Positions 61,245 to 64,000 of a DNA stretch of 64,000 nucleotides are shown one piece after another (within the stretch, counting starts at the first letter, position 1; the number at the start of each line of letters is the position of its first letter). The notes beneath the pieces were generated by a model. It did not search any database, had not been told where the DNA came from, and saw only the letters and a program-made list of their open reading frames with translations. The translations under genes were made by a program, and so were the position numbers. Source of the stretch: CAIYYO01 sp049299895. GTDB lineage: Archaea; Altiarchaeota; Altiarchaeia; IMC4; QMZM01. The DNA is taken from positions 5,719-69,718 of the forward strand of contig JBAQYF010000015.1 of the NCBI GenBank assembly GCA_049299895.1, written 5' to 3'.

Positions 61245-62434
61245 TCAGGGCCTCTTACAGCGCAGTGAGTAGGTCAGGGTCCTGACGTCATTGTAATATG
61301 GACAAAAATGGGCGAACTGTACGAGCGAGGCCCAATCTGCGCCGTATCCCGTGACGACCAGTAATATCCTGAGACACCATCCCCGCCGAAGCATGTGTTA
61401 GGCGGATCGGGGCAAACGGTCGTGGTGGCGCAAAGGGCCTTCAAATCTGTTTTATTGGGCAGGATCCAATCCGTGAATCCTCCGTAAACCAGATTATCGC
61501 AGTAGTTGCATGCAGGATAACTGCTTCCCGCACCTATGCAGCTGGCCTTTGCGCCTCCCGTTGGGCCCCATGTCTTAGTTATCGTCGGAGTCCAGCACTT
61601 GTCTTTATTACAGTCCACATATACAGTTACGCCTCCAAGAGTCTTGGACTCATAGCCTGTGCCGGAACATGTACAGTCCTCGCATCCTGCATCAGTCTCA
61701 TCCGCATATCCATCCAAGTCGTGTCTATGCCCTCCGCACAGTTACCTGTTCCGTTGTTCTCATTATTAGACCCGGGTACAGCGTACCTTTAAGGAGAAAG
61801 TCTTGGGGTTGCCGCCCATAACGCAATTACTAGTGGCAAAGGCCGCACTATAGCCGGTTGTCACCAAATCCTCATACTGATTAGAACCCCAGTAAACTAC
61901 GATGCCGCCGTCTTCGCCGAAGCATACTCTGGAGGGAGCCGGGCAATGACCACTAATGCAAAGGCTGAATAATGATGAGGAAGTAGGTAAGACCCAGTCC
62001 GTGAATCCTGCATACGCCAAAGTGTCGCAGTAGTTGCAGGCAGGATAAGAGCTTCCTGCATCAATGCAACTGGTTTTGTTGACGTCGTCAGGGCCCCATG
62101 TTTTCGTGTCTGAGGCAGTCGGAGCCCAGCACCTGCTCGTGCTACAGTCCACATATACCTTCTCGCCCTGAATAATTTTGATCTCATAGTCGGATGCACA
62201 TGTGCAGTCGTTGCATCCTGCATCATCCTCGTCCGTGTAACCATCGAAATCATTATCTATCCCGTCTGCACAGTTCCCATCGGCGATAGTCTCGGTAGGC
62301 GAATGCATAATGCAACGCACTCGATAGGCAGTGGATTTACTAGTATAACCGGTAATACAATTACTAGTTGCAAATGATGCCCTGTAGGCGCTGTTAGTCG
62401 TGATCTCCTCAGCCGACCAGTAATATGCAGCTGA
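61245..62434 (-). pseudogene. Decayed multi-unit Cys-rich surface protein (DUF1566/Lcl-type units)
   Basis: Reading from 62434 down there are parts of three units. The end of one (YYWSAEEITTNSAYRASFAT to RVRC) runs in frame into a complete second unit (GNCADGIDNDFDGYTDEDDA, YPACNYCDTLAYAGFTDWVL, LKVRCTRV) that stops at 61766. A third unit follows directly (NNGTGNCAEGID, then after a frameshift LDGYADETDAGCEDC, YPACNYCDNLVYGGFTDWIL). Its end needs another frame change near 61305 (NDVRTLTYSLRCKRP). Each unit is a metal-binding-type D-N-D-x-D-G-Y loop plus a DUF1566/Lcl domain. The start is missing and at least two frameshifts are present. Confidence 0.75.
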
Positions 62435-62733
62435 TCAGACCCGCATTGCACTCCGGGGCGATATTAAATGACATATACAAGGAAATAATGAAAGAAACAG
62501 AGTAGCAAATTTATGTTTTCTTAGTTGCTTTGTTGCATAATATTCTCTTAAAATTTAATCGTGCCAAAGGCAGCTTGAAGTGCACTTGCTGAAACTGGGA
62601 TATAAGTGACTAGGACTTGAATACCCTGTAGTTGCATCAGCATGCACATAATTCTGCGCCGAAGAACCGCCGATGCAATAACTGCGACACCTGTCACCTT
62701 CAAGACGGATTTTTCCAGGTATAAATAACGCCC
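62435..62733 (-). other. Non-genic interval with a possible protein remnant
   Basis: From about 62555 to 62710 the minus strand has an open stretch CIGGSSAQNYVHADATTGYS ending C-T-S-S-C-L-W-H-D with a stop. It resembles the Cys/Ser-rich style of the neighbouring surface proteins but has no start of its own. The rest (62437-62550) is AT-rich without a visible signal. Confidence 0.35.
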
Positions 62734-64000
62734 TCAGCTTCTGACGCAGCGTACGTGGAATAGGTGTTCCCTTGGTTGGACGTTTGGGCCACAAGTTGAG
62801 GGAACAATACCGTAGGCGTGTAGCAGGTCGTACTGCGTAGACGACCAGTATCCTCCGAGATATTCTCCGTCTCCGTCGAAACATGTGTGAGGATGCGGGC
62901 AATTGCCCGAGTTGCAAAGGGCCTGCAAAACGGTAAATGAGGGTAGGATCCAGTCCGTGATTCCTCCGTAATCTAAATCATCGCAGTAATCACAGGCAGG
63001 ATAACTGTCACCCGCACCTATGCAACTAGGCATATCTACTGATTGAGGACCCCAAATGATATGTCCATAATTATCATTTTCCATGGTCGGAGTCCAGCAC
63101 TTGTCGGCATTGCAGTCCACGTATACGGTTACCCCTCTAAGGGTCTTAATCTCATAGCCTGTGCCAGTACATTCACAGTCCTCGCATCCCCCATCAGCTG
63201 CATCAGTATAACCATCGCAGTCGTTATCTACGCCGTCAGCGCAGTTTCCATTGGAGATGGTTTCAGTATTCCCAGCGCCGCAGTTGTAGTCCGTGTTGCA
63301 GGTTCCAGCCCCGTTGCAGGTATACTGGCACCTATTAGGCACAGTGCAGTGCCATGCGGAGTTGCACGCTCCAGAATTGCATGAACCAGACGAGCAGTAA
63401 GTGTTCACAGCGCAATTCTCCGAAGCGCCGCCCGTATTGCATGCGCCAGCACCATTACAATTCCCATCAACCCCGGTCTTCACACAACTGCCCGAACAGC
63501 CAGTCCATGATACTGCACATGCATTATATGTATCGCTGCCTGCCGCAACGTTCGCACAGGCGTTACCTGACCCAGTACAATACTTGCATGCACCGCATCC
63601 CTGCTGGCCCGCGGCAAGATAACAACCGTTCGCCGCATTACAGCAAGTACCGGACGAACACTGAGCGCATCCCCCGCAATCCACATCCCGGCCATCCGCA
63701 TAACCATCCCCGTCATCATCCAAACCATTAGAACAAAGATTAACGCAGGAACCACCAGAACACCTGCTATTCTCCCCCCCACTACACGCCGAACCATAAC
63801 TCTGCCAAGAAGGATTATTATAACAACTACCACCAGAACAACCACGAGAATAATAATACCTCTGAGGCTGCTGACCAGAACACTGATAACTATTATCCCA
63901 ATAATTAGTGCCGCAATCCTGCAAATTGCTAGTGGAGCTCAAATAAGAACAACTGCCGCCGGTACACCGGTAATTATCCTGATAACGATACTGGCTGGAA
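62734..64000 (-). CDS. Large Cys-rich surface protein with DUF1566/Lcl C-terminal unit (5' end outside window)
   Basis: The frame is open from the stop at 62734 to the window end, so the start lies beyond 64000; at least 421 residues are visible. The upstream part has repeats of the type Y-x-C-x-G-G-S-C and many C-G-N-G-A-x-C-N turns (GCSGGSCYNNPSWQSYGSAC, CNGAGTCNTDYNCGAG). There are two D-x-D-x-D-G metal loops (NGLDDDGDGYADGRDVDC and NGNCADGVDNDCDGYTDAAD). The last 150 residues are a DUF1566/Lcl domain (YPACDYCDDLDYGGITDWIL, GYWSSTQYD, HVRCVRS). Dense Cys and the metal loops indicate an extracellular disulfide-rich protein. The same C-terminal unit appears three times in the pseudogene downstream. 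Confidence 0.8.
   Translation of the reverse strand, partial: SSQYRYQDNYRCTGGSCSYLSSTSNLQDCGTNYWDNSYQCSGQQPQRYYYSRGCSGGSCYNNPSWQSYGSACSGGENSRCSGGSCVNLCSNGLDDDGDGYADGRDVDCGGCAQCSSGTCCNAANGCYLAAGQQGCGACKYCTGSGNACANVAAGSDTYNACAVSWTGCSGSCVKTGVDGNCNGAGACNTGGASENCAVNTYCSSGSCNSGACNSAWHCTVPNRCQYTCNGAGTCNTDYNCGAGNTETISNGNCADGVDNDCDGYTDAADGGCEDCECTGTGYEIKTLRGVTVYVDCNADKCWTPTMENDNYGHIIWGPQSVDMPSCIGAGDSYPACDYCDDLDYGGITDWILPSFTVLQALCNSGNCPHPHTCFDGDGEYLGGYWSSTQYDLLHAYGIVPSTCGPNVQPREHLFHVRCVRS

Overview
The window reads as a piece of an archaeal chromosome. It carries a full-length CDC48/VAT AAA ATPase, mevalonate kinase, a geranylgeranyl-reductase-type flavoprotein, type II methionine aminopeptidase, RNA 3'-phosphate cyclase, TreT, DUF835 and PspC proteins. 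Promoters look like archaeal TATA boxes, terminators are T-runs, and several genes have a GGTGG-type Shine-Dalgarno. The lineage cannot be fixed from sequence alone. Surface proteins with Thr-rich linkers, DUF835 and DUF5752 would suit an uncultivated euryarchaeal, Altiarchaeota-like or DPANN-type genome; this is inference. No rRNA or tRNA gene was recognised.

Layout. 1-2133: the 3' end of an isocitrate/isopropylmalate dehydrogenase gene, then an AT-rich two-gene cassette (AAA/ABC-type ATPase plus a TOPRIM-like partner), then a second, diverged copy of the dehydrogenase 3' end. 2281-21624: mostly housekeeping. It holds paired membrane proteins, mevalonate kinase, a proteostasis block (CDC48, winged-helix regulator, two Hsp20s, Lrp regulator), lipid and membrane genes, ferredoxin, parvulin, MetAP, thymidylate kinase, two decayed surface-protein genes next to an intact one, RtcA, and a sugar-nucleotide pair (RHH-nucleotidyltransferase fusion plus phosphohexomutase). 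21766-30611: a co-directional accessory region. It has two paralogous Cys-rich proteins bracketing an RNA ligase with one in-frame TGA and an AbiE toxin-antitoxin pair, then small zinc proteins, a TPR protein, a SWIM protein, a pRiA4b ORF-3-like protein, and a DUF1016/KilA-N insertion between two copies of an exonuclease 5' end.

30667-45718: a type I-B CRISPR-Cas locus (cas8b-cas7-cas5-cas3-cas6, AbiEi-AbiEii, cas1-cas2-cas4, leader, 44 identical 37-bp repeats with 43 spacers). On the far side of the array is a second AbiE module. It has lost nearly all of its antitoxin gene, and its toxin has lost a catalytic Asp. A relic of two divergent CRISPR-like repeats follows. The effector genes (cas8b to cas3) are AT-rich; cas6, AbiE, cas1, cas2 and cas4 are not, so the locus is a mosaic. 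A Fic gene with a 14-bp-arm palindrome in its promoter follows.

46875-64000: a lipoprotein fusing a LivJ-like binding domain to a cupin, an MscS-related channel, and a four-gene trehalose operon (otsA, otsB, DUF5752, treT). Next come a yeast-type cytosine deaminase between twin zinc ribbons, lysA, a DUF835/methyltransferase operon, a three-repeat secreted protein whose promoter holds a long TA microsatellite, and a family of Cys-rich DUF1566-type surface proteins. Of these last, one runs off the window end and one is a multi-unit pseudogene.

Most interesting points: AbiE modules on both sides of the CRISPR array with the outer one disarmed; the ATPase/TOPRIM-like cassette between dehydrogenase 3' ends; the DUF1016/KilA-N insertion in an exonuclease gene; the uncharacterised Cys-rich paralogues; and the decaying surface-protein modules.
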